From Stenotrophomonas lacuserhaii (lineage in GTDB: Bacteria; Pseudomonadota; Gammaproteobacteria; Xanthomonadales; Xanthomonadaceae): a DNA stretch of 33,650 nt. The notes below the pieces were generated by a model, which did not search any database, had not been told where the DNA came from, and was given only the letters and a program-made list of their open reading frames with translations. Where the stretch lies: NCBI RefSeq assembly GCF_014836545.1, contig NZ_JACSQS010000018.1:10685-44334 (forward strand), read 5' to 3'. This document shows positions 18,094-28,873 of the stretch, one piece after another. A program made the position numbers and the translations under genes. Each line of letters begins with the position of its first letter. Positions within the stretch are counted from its first letter, which is position 1.

Positions 18094-18588
18094 TCAGGCC
18101 GCTTCGAAACGGTTCTCGGCCACGTTCTTGCGGACGCTCTGCGGATCCCAGATGCGCCCGTTCATCGCGATGTATACGCCGGCAGCCAGCGATTGCACTG
18201 CGCCGATGGCGCAGCCGATGTTGAACTCGGCATCGGAACCGCGGAAGCGCGCCGGACTCAACGCGCCGGTCATCACGATGGTCTTGTCCGGGATGGTCGA
18301 CAGCACCTTTCCGGTAGCGACCATCGAATCGGTACCGTGGGTGACCAGCACATGGCGGGTAGGCTGTGCGGCGATGGTGGCGCGGATCAGCTCGCGGTCG
18401 TCATCGCTGATGTGCAGCGAATCCTTGCGCAGGATCGGGATGACGTTGAAGCGGAAAGTCACGCCCAGCTCGCGCAGGATCATGCCGATCTGCGGATCGC
18501 CGATCTGGTAATCCGATTTGTCGTCGAAGTAGATCTTGTCGATCGTGCCACCGGTGGTGACGATCAGGAGGTCTTCCATCATGGGCAT
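18094..18588 (-). CDS. Single-domain asparaginase-family protein
   Basis: This encodes 164 residues from ATG 18588; ATGs at 18582 and 18579 are equally possible. It carries only the N-terminal domain of type I/II L-asparaginases, which normally have about 330 residues. The first Thr motif is IVTTGGTIDKIYFDD and the second is VLVTHGTDSMVATG, so both active-site threonines and the Asp of the TDS motif are present. VMTGALSPARFRGSDAEFN follows, then the protein ends near where the inter-domain linker would be. Stand-alone N-domain proteins of this size recur in proteobacteria, so this is probably not a truncation. Whether it hydrolyses asparagine is unknown. No signal peptide is present. Confidence 0.85.
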   Translation of the reverse strand: MPMMEDLLIVTTGGTIDKIYFDDKSDYQIGDPQIGMILRELGVTFRFNVIPILRKDSLHISDDDRELIRATIAAQPTRHVLVTHGTDSMVATGKVLSTIPDKTIVMTGALSPARFRGSDAEFNIGCAIGAVQSLAAGVYIAMNGRIWDPQSVRKNVAENRFEAA

Positions 18589-18655
18589 GTCTTCGGAGCC
18601 TGGAACGGCGCTGCAGGAACAGGAACGCAGATGATACCGGCCCCGGTGGGGGCCG

Positions 18656-18993
18656 TCAGCGTTGCTTTCGGCTGAAACGTGCGCGCAGGCCGGGCAGGCT
18701 GCCGGCGAAGATCACCAGCAGCGACAGGCAGATCGCCAGCCACGCCAGCGCGCGCGTTTCGGCATGGCTCCAGGCACTCATCACGCCATGGCTGAACCAG
18801 CCCAGCGCCAGCACGCTGGCCCAGAAACCGGCCTTGCGCCAGCCCATCCGCAGCGCGATCGCCAGCACCAGCGGCGGGGCGGTGAACACCAGCTGGGTCG
18901 CCAGCCAGTGGCGGTCGTTGATGAACCAGCCGGCGTACAGCGCCGCCAGGCCCATCAGGGCGAGCAGCAGCACGGTGCGCGCGGTGGTGGCCA

Positions 18994-18994
<1 letters not shown>
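18656..18994 (-). CDS. DUF2069 family inner-membrane protein
   Basis: This encodes 112 residues from ATG 18994, sharing its A with the TGA of wrbA (TGATG), so translation is coupled. Four hydrophobic helices are visible (VLLLALMGLAALYAGWF, LVFTAPPLVLAIALRM, FWASVLALGWFSHGVM, LAWLAICLSLLVIFAGSL). WxS/WFSHGVMSAW with nearby ETRALAWLA is typical of DUF2069 proteins, which often sit beside wrbA in gammaproteobacteria. Function unknown. Confidence 0.85.
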
Positions 18995-20932
<1,938 letters not shown>

Positions 20933-20936
<4 letters not shown>

Positions 20937-21523
20937 GATGCACGTTGTTCGTCGTCACCCTGTCCGTTCTCTTGGCCGCCTGCAAGCCCGCCGCCGAACC
21001 TGCTGCCACCGCACCGGCCGCCGCGCCGCCTGCTGCCGACGCGGCCACGCCAGCGCCTGCCGCCGACCCGGATGCGGCACTTGGCGCAGCCGATGGTGCA
21101 GCGCCTGCAGAGCGGGTCACGGCCGAGTTCCCGGCCCTGAAGGTCAAGACCGTGGACGGCGCCGAATATGATCTGGCCGCGCACCGCGGCAAGTGGGTGG
21201 TGGTGAACTTCTGGGCCACCTGGTGTGCTCCCTGCCGCAAGGAGATGCCGGAGCTGTCCGCGCTGCACGCGATGCGCAGCGAGATCGAAGTGGTCGGGCT
21301 GGCGTATGAGGAAATCGAGCCGGCGGACATGCAGGCCTTCCTGAAGGAACGGCCGGTGACCTATCCGATCGCCATCGTCGACCCGTACGATCCGCCGGCC
21401 GACTTCGCCACCCCGCGCGGCCTGCCGCTGACCCACCTGGTGGACCCGCAGGGCAAGGTGGTGCATTCGTTCGTGGGTCCGGTCACGGCGGCGGACATCG
21501 AAGCGCGCATTGCCGGCAAGTAA
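20933..21523 (+). CDS. TlpA-like thioredoxin-fold lipoprotein
   Basis: This encodes 196 residues from ATG 20933, overlapping the yihY stop by 4 bases. The lipobox LLAAC has its lipidated Cys at residue 17. A 45-residue Ala/Pro-rich linker (about 18-60) follows, then a thioredoxin-like domain: VVVNFWATWCAPCRKEMPEL with redox cysteines C98 and C101, and the cis-Pro loop GLPLTHLVDP (P165). Such membrane-tethered TlpA/ResA-like proteins reduce periplasmic disulphides, for instance in cytochrome c or copper-centre assembly. The specific client is not indicated by the neighbours. The residue after the cis-Pro loop (LTHLVDPQGKVV) fits the family. It is followed by a long hairpin. Confidence 0.9.
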
Positions 21524-21544
21524 GCCGGGTGAATGAGGATGTCA

Positions 21545-21585
21545 GGGGCCAGGTTCCTTCTGCAGTGCAAAAGGAACCTGGCCCC
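21545..21585. repeat. Hairpin with perfect 15-bp arms between convergent genes
   Basis: GGGGCCAGGTTCCTT (21545-21559), an 11-base loop, AAGGAACCTGGCCCC (21571-21585). It lies between the stops of the TlpA-like and ppk2 genes and probably ends transcription from both sides. It shares with the 4375-4435 element the G-rich outer end, C-rich other end and purine-rich arms, but not the sequence. Confidence 0.8.
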
Positions 21586-21594
21586 GTAGCCCTG

Positions 21595-22368
21595 TCAGAC
21601 CACGTCCGGGATCGGCTCCAGCAGCGCGTAGTGCTCGCGGTGCAGCTTGCCTTTCAGCTTCGGCAGCTCTGGCAGCGCCTCCTCGACATGGGTATCGGGC
21701 AGGCGGTCCAGCAGGTCGCGGACCAGGGTCAGCCTACCCGTGCGCTGGTCGTTGAAATCCACCAGCGTCCACGGCGCATGGGTACGGTGGGTGGCCTGCA
21801 GCATGGCCTCGCGGGCCTGGGTGTAAGCCTCGTACTTGTCGCGCGACTGCAGGTCCACCGGTGACAGCTTCCAGCCCTTCAGCGGATTGGCATGGCGCTC
21901 GGCGAAACGCTCCTCCTGCTGCGCCTGGTCCACCGCCAGCCAGTACTTGAACAGCAGGATGCCGTCGTCCACCAGCAGTTGTTCGAACACCGGCGCCTGC
22001 TGCAGGAACTGCCGGTACTGCGCGTCACTGCAGTAGCCCATCACCCGTTCCACGCCGGCGCGGTTGTACCAGCTGCGGTCCATCAGCACGATCTCGCCGG
22101 CCGCTGGCAGGTGGCTGGCATAGCGCTGGAAGTACCACTGGGTGGCTTCGCGGTCGGTCGGCCTGGGCAGTGCGACCACCCGGCACTGGCGGGGGTTGAG
22201 GTGCTGGCTGATGGCCTGGATGGCGCCGCCTTTGCCTGCGGTGTCGCGCCCCTCGAACAGCACCAGCACGCGCTGGCCAGTCAGCTGCACCCAGCGCGCC
22301 ATGGTGGCCAGTTCCAGCTGCATCGGTTCCAGCAGGGCCTCGTAGGCCTTGCGCTTCAGCTTTGCCAT
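21595..22368 (-). CDS. ppk2: Polyphosphate kinase 2 family protein
   Basis: This encodes 257 residues from ATG 22368, with GGGAG 6 bases upstream. PPK2 enzymes use polyphosphate to phosphorylate nucleoside mono- or diphosphates (or the reverse). Visible motifs are the Walker A-like VLFEGRDTAGKGGAIQAI (residues 36-53), the conserved ALPRPTDREATQWYFQRY, the lid/Walker B segment EIVLMDRSWYNRAGVERVMG (92-111), and LLVDDGILLFKYWLAVDQ. PLKGWKLSPVDLQSRDKYEAY, which helps define the substrate site, is also present. One-domain length fits class I or III; the class cannot be settled by eye. It lies 46 bases after the GT41 gene stop and may be in the same transcript. Confidence 0.92.
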   Translation of the reverse strand: MAKLKRKAYEALLEPMQLELATMARWVQLTGQRVLVLFEGRDTAGKGGAIQAISQHLNPRQCRVVALPRPTDREATQWYFQRYASHLPAAGEIVLMDRSWYNRAGVERVMGYCSDAQYRQFLQQAPVFEQLLVDDGILLFKYWLAVDQAQQEERFAERHANPLKGWKLSPVDLQSRDKYEAYTQAREAMLQATHRTHAPWTLVDFNDQRTGRLTLVRDLLDRLPDTHVEEALPELPKLKGKLHREHYALLEPIPDVV

Positions 22369-22414
22369 CGAAGGCTCCCGTTGGGTGGAAGCCCCAGTGT
22401 GCCGCGTGCGCGGT

Positions 22415-24118
22415 TCAGGCGGTGTGCGCGCCCTGCCAGCCCCGTTCGCTGGCCAGCTGCTGCAGCATCCGGGACAGGTCCGCGGCGAAGCCGGCCATGT
22501 CGAACAGGCCACTGCAGGCACGTGCCTGGGCCAACTGCGTGCGCAGCTGCGCCAGCGCGGCGGGGTCATTGCCCAACGCCGTGGCGCGGGTGATGAAGGC
22601 GGCATCGTCGGCCACGTTCATCGCATGCAGGCCGAGGTGGTGGTTCAAGCTGCCGGCCACGCGCGCGGCGAAGGTATCGCCGGGGCAGGTCAGTACCGGG
22701 CAGCCGGCCCACAGCGCATCCGAGGCGGTGGTGTGCGCGTTGTACGGATGGGTATCCAGGAACAGGTCGGCCAGCGCGTAGCGGGTGAGGTACTGCGCAT
22801 GCGGCAGCTTGGCCATGAACACCAGCCGCGCCGGATCCACCCCGGCCGCGCGCGCTGCATCACGCAGGCGGGCATCGGCGCGGCCCGGCCCGGACAGCAG
22901 CCACAGCACGCTGCCGGGCACGCCCTGCAGGACCTGGAAGGCCCGCGCCATGCTGCGCGGATTCAATTTGTAGCTGTTGTTGAAACAGCAGAACACCACG
23001 CCGTGTTCCGGCAGGCCGCACGCGGCACGCGACGGTGCCGGCTGCAGCGCACGGGTATTGTCCGATGGCTGGAAGGCTCGCGGCAGGCGCACGACGCGCT
23101 CGCTGAAGTGCGCCTCCAGCGTGGCCGGCAGCACGAAGTCGTCGGCCAGCACCACGTCCATCCACGGTGCACCGGAGGTGCCCGGATACGCGAGCCAGTT
23201 GACCTGCACCGGGGCCGGGCGCAGGGCCAGCACTTCCGGTACGCCGCCACCGCCCCAGCCGCGCAGGTCGAACAGCACGTCGATGCCTTCGGCACGGATC
23301 CGTGCGGCCACGTCGGCATGGCGCAGGCCCGCCACGTCGTGCAGGCGGGTGGCCGCGCACAGACGCTGGCGGATCGGGCTGCCATCGTCGCGGTCGAGCG
23401 CGAAAAGATGGATGTCCAGCGCCGTGTCCTGCCGCAGTTGTTCGAACACCGCCACGGTCAGCAGGCCGGTGGGGTGCGCGCCGAAGCCGTTGGACAGCAG
23501 GCCGATCCGCAGCGGACCGCGTTGCCGCACCGAGGCCGGCGGCAACGGTCGCACGCCGCTGAACTGCGCCGCGCGCAGCCGCGCACAGGCCAGCTGTTCG
23601 GCGGCGCTGGCCTGCTCGCTGAGGAAGGCGAACGGTTCCACCGCGCCCCGGCCGCCGGCCACGGCATCGCGGACCTGCCGTGACAGCGCATCAACGTCCT
23701 GCCAGTCGCACAGGCGGCGCTGCCAGGCCAGCCGCTGCGCGGCGATGTAGGGCTCATCGGGCAGCAGCGCGTGGGCGCGCCGGTAGGCATCGGCCGCGCC
23801 CTCGGCATCGCCGGCATCTTCCAGTGCGTGGCCGAGCCACAACGCAATGCCGGGGTGCTGCGGCGCGCTGGCCGCAGCCTCGCCGAGCAGCTGCGCGGCA
23901 TCGCCGTGCGCGCCGGCCATCCACGCCACCCGGCCCAGCCGGGCCAGCGCCTCGGGATGCCGCGGGCGCAGCTGCAGGGCACGCCGCGCGGCCTGTTCGC
24001 CCGCTGCCAGGTCACCGGCTTCCAGTTCGGCATCGGCCAGCATCACCCAGGCGATGAAGTCCGTCGGCTGGCGGCGTACCGCCTGCTGCAACTGCTGGCG
24101 CTGGCTGGCGGGCTGCAT
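22415..24118 (-). CDS. TPR-containing O-GlcNAc-transferase-like glycosyltransferase (GT41)
   Basis: This encodes 567 residues from ATG 24118. The N-terminal 190 residues are tetratricopeptide repeats (AWVMLADAELEAGDLAAGEQ, PEALARLGRVAWMAGAHGDA, PGIALWLGHALEDAGDAEGA). The rest is the two-Rossmann GT41 catalytic region: IGLLSNGFGAHPTGLL with H215, DVLFDLRGWGGGG, VQVNWLAYPGTSGAPWMDVV, FCCFNNSYKLNPRSM with K384, and LFLDTHPYNAHTTASDALWA. H215 and K384 sit where the Xanthomonas campestris OGT homologue of known structure has its His218 and Lys388. That enzyme has nearly the same length (568). The donor is probably UDP-GlcNAc or a related UDP-sugar; bacterial protein targets are not established. 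It starts 3 bases after the prfA stop, in the position where prmC often follows prfA. Confidence 0.92.
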   Translation of the reverse strand: MQPASQRQQLQQAVRRQPTDFIAWVMLADAELEAGDLAAGEQAARRALQLRPRHPEALARLGRVAWMAGAHGDAAQLLGEAAASAPQHPGIALWLGHALEDAGDAEGAADAYRRAHALLPDEPYIAAQRLAWQRRLCDWQDVDALSRQVRDAVAGGRGAVEPFAFLSEQASAAEQLACARLRAAQFSGVRPLPPASVRQRGPLRIGLLSNGFGAHPTGLLTVAVFEQLRQDTALDIHLFALDRDDGSPIRQRLCAATRLHDVAGLRHADVAARIRAEGIDVLFDLRGWGGGGVPEVLALRPAPVQVNWLAYPGTSGAPWMDVVLADDFVLPATLEAHFSERVVRLPRAFQPSDNTRALQPAPSRAACGLPEHGVVFCCFNNSYKLNPRSMARAFQVLQGVPGSVLWLLSGPGRADARLRDAARAAGVDPARLVFMAKLPHAQYLTRYALADLFLDTHPYNAHTTASDALWAGCPVLTCPGDTFAARVAGSLNHHLGLHAMNVADDAAFITRATALGNDPAALAQLRTQLAQARACSGLFDMAGFAADLSRMLQQLASERGWQGAHTA

Positions 24119-24121
24119 CGA

Positions 24122-25207
24122 TCAGGCCGACGCCGCCAGCTGGGCCAGTGCATCGGCCTGGTGTTCCTGCGACAGCCGCTGCAGCAGCGCGTCCATGTCG
24201 CCGGTCATCACGTTGGGCAGGTCATACAGGGTCAACCCTTCCACGCGGTGGTCGGTGATGCGGCCCTGCGGGAAGCTGTAGGTACGGATGCGCTGGCTGC
24301 GGTCTCCGCTGCCGACCTGCAGGCGCCGCGACGCCGCCTGCGCTGCGTCCTGGCGCGAACGCTCGGCATCCAGCAACTGCGCTTTCAGGCGCTTCATCGC
24401 CTTGTCGCGGTTGGCGTGCTGGCTGCGTTCGGTCTGGCATTCCACCACCACCCCGGTCGGGACGTGGGTGATGCGGATGGCCGATTCGGTCTTGTTGACG
24501 TGCTGGCCACCGGCGCCGGAGGAACGGAACGTATCCACCCGCAGGTCGGCCGGATTGATCTGCACCTCGTCGATCTCATCGGCTTCGGGGATGATCGCCA
24601 CCGTCGCCGCCGAGGTATGGATGCGGCCCTGCGATTCGGTCGCGGGCACCCGCTGCACCCGATGCGTGCCGGATTCGAATTTCAGCCGCGAGAACGCGCC
24701 GCGCCCGACCACCCGGGCCACCACTTCCTTGTAGCCGCCGTGCTCGCCCGGGCTGTCCGATTCGATCTCGACTTTCCAGCCCTGGCGCTCGGCGTAGCGC
24801 GCGTACATGCGGAACAGATCGCCGGCGAAGATCGCCGCTTCGTCGCCGCCGGTGCCGGCGCGCACTTCCAGGAACAGGTTGCCTTCGTCGCGCGGGTCGC
24901 GCGGCACCAGCAGCAGCGCCAGGTCCTGGTCCAGCTGCGCCAGGCGGGCCTGCGCGGCCTCGACTTCTTCCTCGGCCAGCTCACGCAGGTCCGGGTCGGC
25001 GCGCATCGCCTCGGCGGCGGCCAGGTCGTCCTTGGCGCGGCGCTCTTCGGCCAGCGCGGTGGCAACCGGTTCCAGCTGGGCGAACTCGCGCGAAAGATCG
25101 CGGAAGCGCTTGTTGTCGGCCACCACGCTGGGGTCGGAAAGCAGGCGTTCGAGTTCTTCGCGGCGCTCGGCCAGCGCTTCAAGCTTACGGCGCAGGGTCG
25201 GCGTCAT
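24122..25207 (-). CDS. prfA: Peptide chain release factor 1
   Basis: This encodes 361 residues from ATG 25207. It recognises UAA and UAG stop codons and triggers hydrolysis of peptidyl-tRNA on the ribosome. The stop-codon motif of RF1 is present ([21 protein letters not shown]), as is the catalytic GGQ loop ([20 protein letters not shown]). [22 protein letters not shown] residues ([20 protein letters not shown]) and [10 protein letters not shown] are also intact. The start aligns with E. coli RF1. It overlaps the end of hemA by 23 bases, so the two are probably translationally coupled. The usual downstream partner prmC, which methylates the GGQ glutamine, is not adjacent here. Confidence 0.97.
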   Translation of the reverse strand: MTPTLRRKLEALAERREELERLLSDPSVVADNKRFRDLSREFAQLEPVATALAEERRAKDDLAAAEAMRADPDLRELAEEEVEAAQARLAQLDQDLALLLVPRDPRDEGNLFLEVRAGTGGDEAAIFAGDLFRMYARYAERQGWKVEIESDSPGEHGGYKEVVARVVGRGAFSRLKFESGTHRVQRVPATESQGRIHTSAATVAIIPEADEIDEVQINPADLRVDTFRSSGAGGQHVNKTESAIRITHVPTGVVVECQTERSQHANRDKAMKRLKAQLLDAERSRQDAAQAASRRLQVGSGDRSQRIRTYSFPQGRITDHRVEGLTLYDLPNVMTGDMDALLQRLSQEHQADALAQLAASA

Positions 25208-26468
25208 CAGGTCTCACGGCAGGATGGTGGTATCCCGGCTGCGCCGGGAACAGGCGCTCGGCGGCGCGGGTCAGGTCGGCATCTCCGCTCAGCGCGGCGG
25301 CGCGCAGGGCAGCGGTGGGCGGGTGCAGCAAGCGGTTGGTCAGGCCATGGGCGAGCAGTTCCAGCACTTCATCGGCCGGCTTGCCGTTGGCCAGCTGTGC
25401 CCGCGCGCGCTCCAGCATTTCCGCGCGGGTGGTCTCGCCGAACGCGCGCAGCTGCCTGAGCGGGGCGTGGTGGGTGCCGGCCTGCTGGGTTTCCACGAAG
25501 CGCGCGACCTGCAGTTCGATGATCGCTTCGGCTTCGGCGGCGGCTTCGCGGCGGCTGCGGCGGTTGTCTTCCACCGCCCGCTCCAGGTCGTCCACCGTAT
25601 ACAGGAAGGCGTCGTCCAGGCTGGCCACGCTGGCTTCGATGTCGCGCGGCACGGCCAGGTCGAACAGCAGCATCGGCTTGTGCCGACGGGCGCGCAGCGC
25701 GGTGGCGACGGCCTCGCGGTGGATCACCGGCTCGCGTGCGGCCGTGGCGGAAAACACGATGTCCGCTTCGGCAAGATGGCGGTCCAGCTCGGCCAGCGGC
25801 AAGGCCACGCCACCATGCCGGCTGGCCAGGTCCTGGGCGTGGGCCAGGGTGCGGTTGGCGATCAGCAGGCGGCGCACCTTGCCATCGCTGAGGTGGCGCG
25901 CGGCCAGCTCGATGGTTTCCCCGGCGCCGACCAGCAATACGGTGGAATCGTCCAGCCGCGCGAAGGAATTCTGCGCCAGCCGCACCGCGGCAGAAGCTAC
26001 AGAAACCGGGTTGGCGCCGACCTGGGTATCGGTCCGCGCGCGCTTGGCCACCGAGAAGGTCTGCTGGAACAGCCGGTCCAGGCGCTGGCCGAGCAGGCCA
26101 TGTTCGCGTGCGACCGACCAGGCGTCCTTCACCTGGCCCAGGATCTGCGGTTCACCCAGCACCATCGAATCCAGCCCGGTGGCGACGCGGAACAGGTGGC
26201 GCACCGCATCGGCGTCGGCGTGCTGGTACAGATAGCCCTGCAGGTCGCCGGCCTGGCCCTGCAGCCACTGGTTCAGGGCGGTCTCGGAGTCGGCCACCGC
26301 ATACAGTTCGGTGCGGTTGCAGGTGGACAGCAACACCGCCTCGGCGATCTGCGGGGTATTGCGCAACGAACCGAGCGCGCGCGGCAGGGCGTCACCGGCG
26401 AAGGCTGCGCGTTCGCGCAGGTCCACCGGTGCGGTCTGGTGATTCAGTCCGAGCACCCACAGGGTCAT
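25185..26468 (-). CDS. hemA: Glutamyl-tRNA reductase
   Basis: This encodes 427 residues from ATG 26468. It reduces glutamyl-tRNA(Glu) with NADPH to glutamate-1-semialdehyde, the first committed step of tetrapyrrole synthesis. The catalytic cysteine C50 lies in [13 protein letters not shown]. The substrate-binding start [17 protein letters not shown], the [20 protein letters not shown] segment, the NADPH fold [17 protein letters not shown] and the C-terminal dimerisation helix ([20 protein letters not shown]) are all present. It diverges from the TPR gene across only 54 bases. A TTAAAATG sequence on the minus strand (about 26506-26514) may be a -10 element. Confidence 0.96.
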   Translation of the reverse strand: MTLWVLGLNHQTAPVDLRERAAFAGDALPRALGSLRNTPQIAEAVLLSTCNRTELYAVADSETALNQWLQGQAGDLQGYLYQHADADAVRHLFRVATGLDSMVLGEPQILGQVKDAWSVAREHGLLGQRLDRLFQQTFSVAKRARTDTQVGANPVSVASAAVRLAQNSFARLDDSTVLLVGAGETIELAARHLSDGKVRRLLIANRTLAHAQDLASRHGGVALPLAELDRHLAEADIVFSATAAREPVIHREAVATALRARRHKPMLLFDLAVPRDIEASVASLDDAFLYTVDDLERAVEDNRRSRREAAAEAEAIIELQVARFVETQQAGTHHAPLRQLRAFGETTRAEMLERARAQLANGKPADEVLELLAHGLTNRLLHPPTAALRAAALSGDADLTRAAERLFPAQPGYHHPAVRPDDADPAP

Positions 26469-26522
26469 TGTTCAGTTGCTTGCGATAAGCTGCTGGCCAT
26501 AGGCACACATTTTAAGGCCCCA

Positions 26523-28220
26523 ATGCCGTCGATGCCCGCATTGATTCGCATCTCCAGTGTTCTGCTGCTCAGCCTGATGGCTGGCGACGCGCTGGCAGCC
26601 CCCTCCGTCGCCCGCGTGCTGGACCAGGCCGAACGGGCCCAGGAGCCGTCGCTGGAGCCCGCGCTGGTAGGCGAATTCGCTCTGCAGGCGGGCAAATTGC
26701 CCGACTCGGCCGCGCAGTACCTGCTCGCCGCGCAGGCCAGTGACGGTGACGCCGGACTGGCCGAACGGGCCACCCGGATCGCCATGCTGGCCAATGATGA
26801 CGCCCGTGCCGCGCAGGCGCTGGCGCTGTGGCAGCAGCGCGCACCGCGCTCGTTGTCGATGCGTAGCGCCGCTGCGGCGCTGGCCATGCGCCAGGGCAAG
26901 CCGGAGCGTGCAACCACTGAACTGAAGGCGTTGCTGGCCGCGCCCGGCGAGGAAGGCTGGCGCTTCACCCTGGCCGCGCTGGTCGGTGGCGGGCGCGATC
27001 CGGGGGTGCCGGCGCAGGTACTCGAGGCGCTGGTCCAGGCCGACGCGATCCCCAACCGGATCGAGGTCTGGCAGGAATTCGGCCGCTTGGCGATGCGCAT
27101 GGACAAGCCCGAGCTGGCCCAGCGCATGGTCGACGAGGTAGTGCGCCGGTTCCCGCAGGATCCGCGCGTGGCCTTGCTGCGCGCCAGCCAGTTGCAGCAG
27201 ACCGGGCGCAAGGCGGAGGCCGTGGTGGTGCTGCAGGCGCTGGAGCCCCAGACCCGCACCAGCGTGGACCTGCGTAATGCCGTGGCCATCGCCTACGACG
27301 GCATGAACGAGACGGTGGCCGCCGAGCGCGTACTGTCCAGCGGCCCGCAGGACACCCAGACCTACGGCATGCGCGCCTCGCTGCTGGCCAAGCAGGACGA
27401 CGCCACTGCGTTGACCGCGCTGTACGCCGAGCTGTCGCGTGCGGCCAGCAAGCCCGATCCGGCGCAGCGCCTGCTGCTGGGCAAGATCGCCGAATACCTC
27501 AAGCGCTACCAGGAGGCGGTGGACTGGTACCACAGCGTGCCCGGCGGCGATGAGCTGAGCGAAGCACGCCTGCGCGCGGCCAATGCGCAGGGCCTGCTGG
27601 GCAACCAGGCCAAGGCACTGGAAGAAGTACGTGCGGTGCAGTCCGATGCGGTGCTGGCCGAAGAAGCGCGCCGCGACGCCTATCTGCTGGAAGCCGAGTT
27701 GCGCCTGCGCGCAGGCGACGAGGCCGGCGAGCTGGACGCGCTGGCGCGCGGGCTGGCCGCCTATCCCGACGAGAACGCGCTGTTGTATGCGCGCGCCCTG
27801 GCCTGGGAACGTCGTGATGACATCCCGCGTGCGGAAGCGGACCTGCGCAAGGTGCTGGTCACCGAACCGGAAAATGTCGCCGCATTGAATGCCTTGGGCT
27901 ACACCCTGGCCGACCGCACCCACCGCTACCAGGAGGCGTTGGAGCTGATCGACCGCGCCCGCGTGGCTGAGCCGGACAACCCGGCCATCATCGACAGCCA
28001 CGGTTGGGTGCTGTATCGGCTGGGCCGCAACGAGGAGGCGCTGGTGCAGCTGCGCCGCGCCCATGGGCTGGCAAAGGATGCCGAGATCGCCGTGCACCTG
28101 GGCGAAGTGCTGTGGGTGATGGGCCGCCAGGACGAGGCGCGGCGCTACTTCGACGAAGCCGCCAAGCTGGATCCCGACAACCGCGCGCTGCAGCGCGTCC
28201 GTGAGACCTTCAAGCCATGA
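26523..28220 (+). CDS. Periplasmic TPR protein in the LbcA position (PA4667-like)
   Basis: This encodes 565 residues from ATG 26523; ATG 26532 would also keep the signal peptide. A Sec signal peptide ends at MAGDALA|AP (about residue 25). The rest is a run of about twelve degenerate TPR helices, with the clearest units at the C-terminus (PENVAALNALGYTLADRTHR, YQEALELIDRARVAEPDNPA, GWVLYRLGRNEEALVQLRRA, AEIAVHLGEVLWVMGRQDEA). In Pseudomonas aeruginosa the gene at this place between hemA and lolB is lbcA, an outer-membrane lipoprotein that recruits cell-wall-hydrolase substrates to the protease CtpA. Here the signal peptide has no lipobox cysteine, so the protein should be soluble in the periplasm. 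The adaptor function is inferred by position and architecture. The stop overlaps the lolB ATG. Confidence 0.85.
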   Translation: MPSMPALIRISSVLLLSLMAGDALAAPSVARVLDQAERAQEPSLEPALVGEFALQAGKLPDSAAQYLLAAQASDGDAGLAERATRIAMLANDDARAAQALALWQQRAPRSLSMRSAAAALAMRQGKPERATTELKALLAAPGEEGWRFTLAALVGGGRDPGVPAQVLEALVQADAIPNRIEVWQEFGRLAMRMDKPELAQRMVDEVVRRFPQDPRVALLRASQLQQTGRKAEAVVVLQALEPQTRTSVDLRNAVAIAYDGMNETVAAERVLSSGPQDTQTYGMRASLLAKQDDATALTALYAELSRAASKPDPAQRLLLGKIAEYLKRYQEAVDWYHSVPGGDELSEARLRAANAQGLLGNQAKALEEVRAVQSDAVLAEEARRDAYLLEAELRLRAGDEAGELDALARGLAAYPDENALLYARALAWERRDDIPRAEADLRKVLVTEPENVAALNALGYTLADRTHRYQEALELIDRARVAEPDNPAIIDSHGWVLYRLGRNEEALVQLRRAHGLAKDAEIAVHLGEVLWVMGRQDEARRYFDEAAKLDPDNRALQRVRETFKP

Positions 28221-28873
28221 TGCATTCGATGACCCGGCCGTTGCTGCTGGCAACGGTCACCCTGGCGCTGGCCGCCTGTACCTCGGTCGGTTCGCAGAAG
28301 ACCCCGGTGCCGGACGTGGCCTTTAGCGTGTCCCCAGCTGCCGAACGTGCCGAAGCAGCACGCGTGCAGGCGCTGCGGGCCCAGCCGGACTGGGCGTTCC
28401 AGGGCCGGGTGGCGGTCAGCAAGGGAAAGAACGGCGGCAGTGGCCGCATTGAATGGGACCAGCAGGGCAGTGCCTACCAGGTCCAGCTCAGTGCCCCGGT
28501 GACCCGGCAGAGCTGGCGCCTTCAGGGTGACGCCACGCAGGGCAGCGGCCGGCTGGAAGGGCTGGACGGTGGCCCGCGCGAAGGCGCCGATGCGCAGGCT
28601 GTCCTGCTCGAGGCGACCGGCTGGGACATCCCGGTCAACCAATTGCCGGACTGGACCCGTGGCCTGGTGCTGGAAGGCAGCGGCGAAGCCGCCCTGCAGC
28701 GCGACGCCGAAGGGCGACCGCGCCAGCTGCGCCAGGCCGGATGGCAGGTGGATTACCTGGACTGGTACCCGGCGCAGGACGGCCGACAGTCGCTGCCGCG
28801 ACGTATCGAAGCCAGCAAGGGCGACGCCAAGGTACGCCTGGTGGTCGACCAGTGGGGCGCGGCCGGTCCATGA
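28217..28873 (+). CDS. lolB: Outer-membrane lipoprotein receptor LolB
   Basis: This encodes 218 residues from ATG 28217 (ATGA overlap with the TPR gene). The lipobox LALAAC gives a lipidated Cys at residue 21. LolB is anchored in the outer membrane, takes lipoproteins from LolA and inserts them. The beta-barrel body shows the family pattern: [20 protein letters not shown] near the start, [20 protein letters not shown], the [15 protein letters not shown] loop typical of LolB, and [20 protein letters not shown] near the end. The ORF is coupled both upstream (TPR) and downstream (ispE, ATGA). Confidence 0.93.
   Translation: MMHSMTRPLLLATVTLALAACTSVGSQKTPVPDVAFSVSPAAERAEAARVQALRAQPDWAFQGRVAVSKGKNGGSGRIEWDQQGSAYQVQLSAPVTRQSWRLQGDATQGSGRLEGLDGGPREGADAQAVLLEATGWDIPVNQLPDWTRGLVLEGSGEAALQRDAEGRPRQLRQAGWQVDYLDWYPAQDGRQSLPRRIEASKGDAKVRLVVDQWGAAGP

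Noticed and set aside
26472..28253. 593-residue minus-strand frame opposite the TPR gene, and similar long antisense frames over the proteases, prfA, pntB and ychF
   Set aside because: All are mirror frames of well-supported genes in high-GC DNA, with skewed composition and no family signatures.
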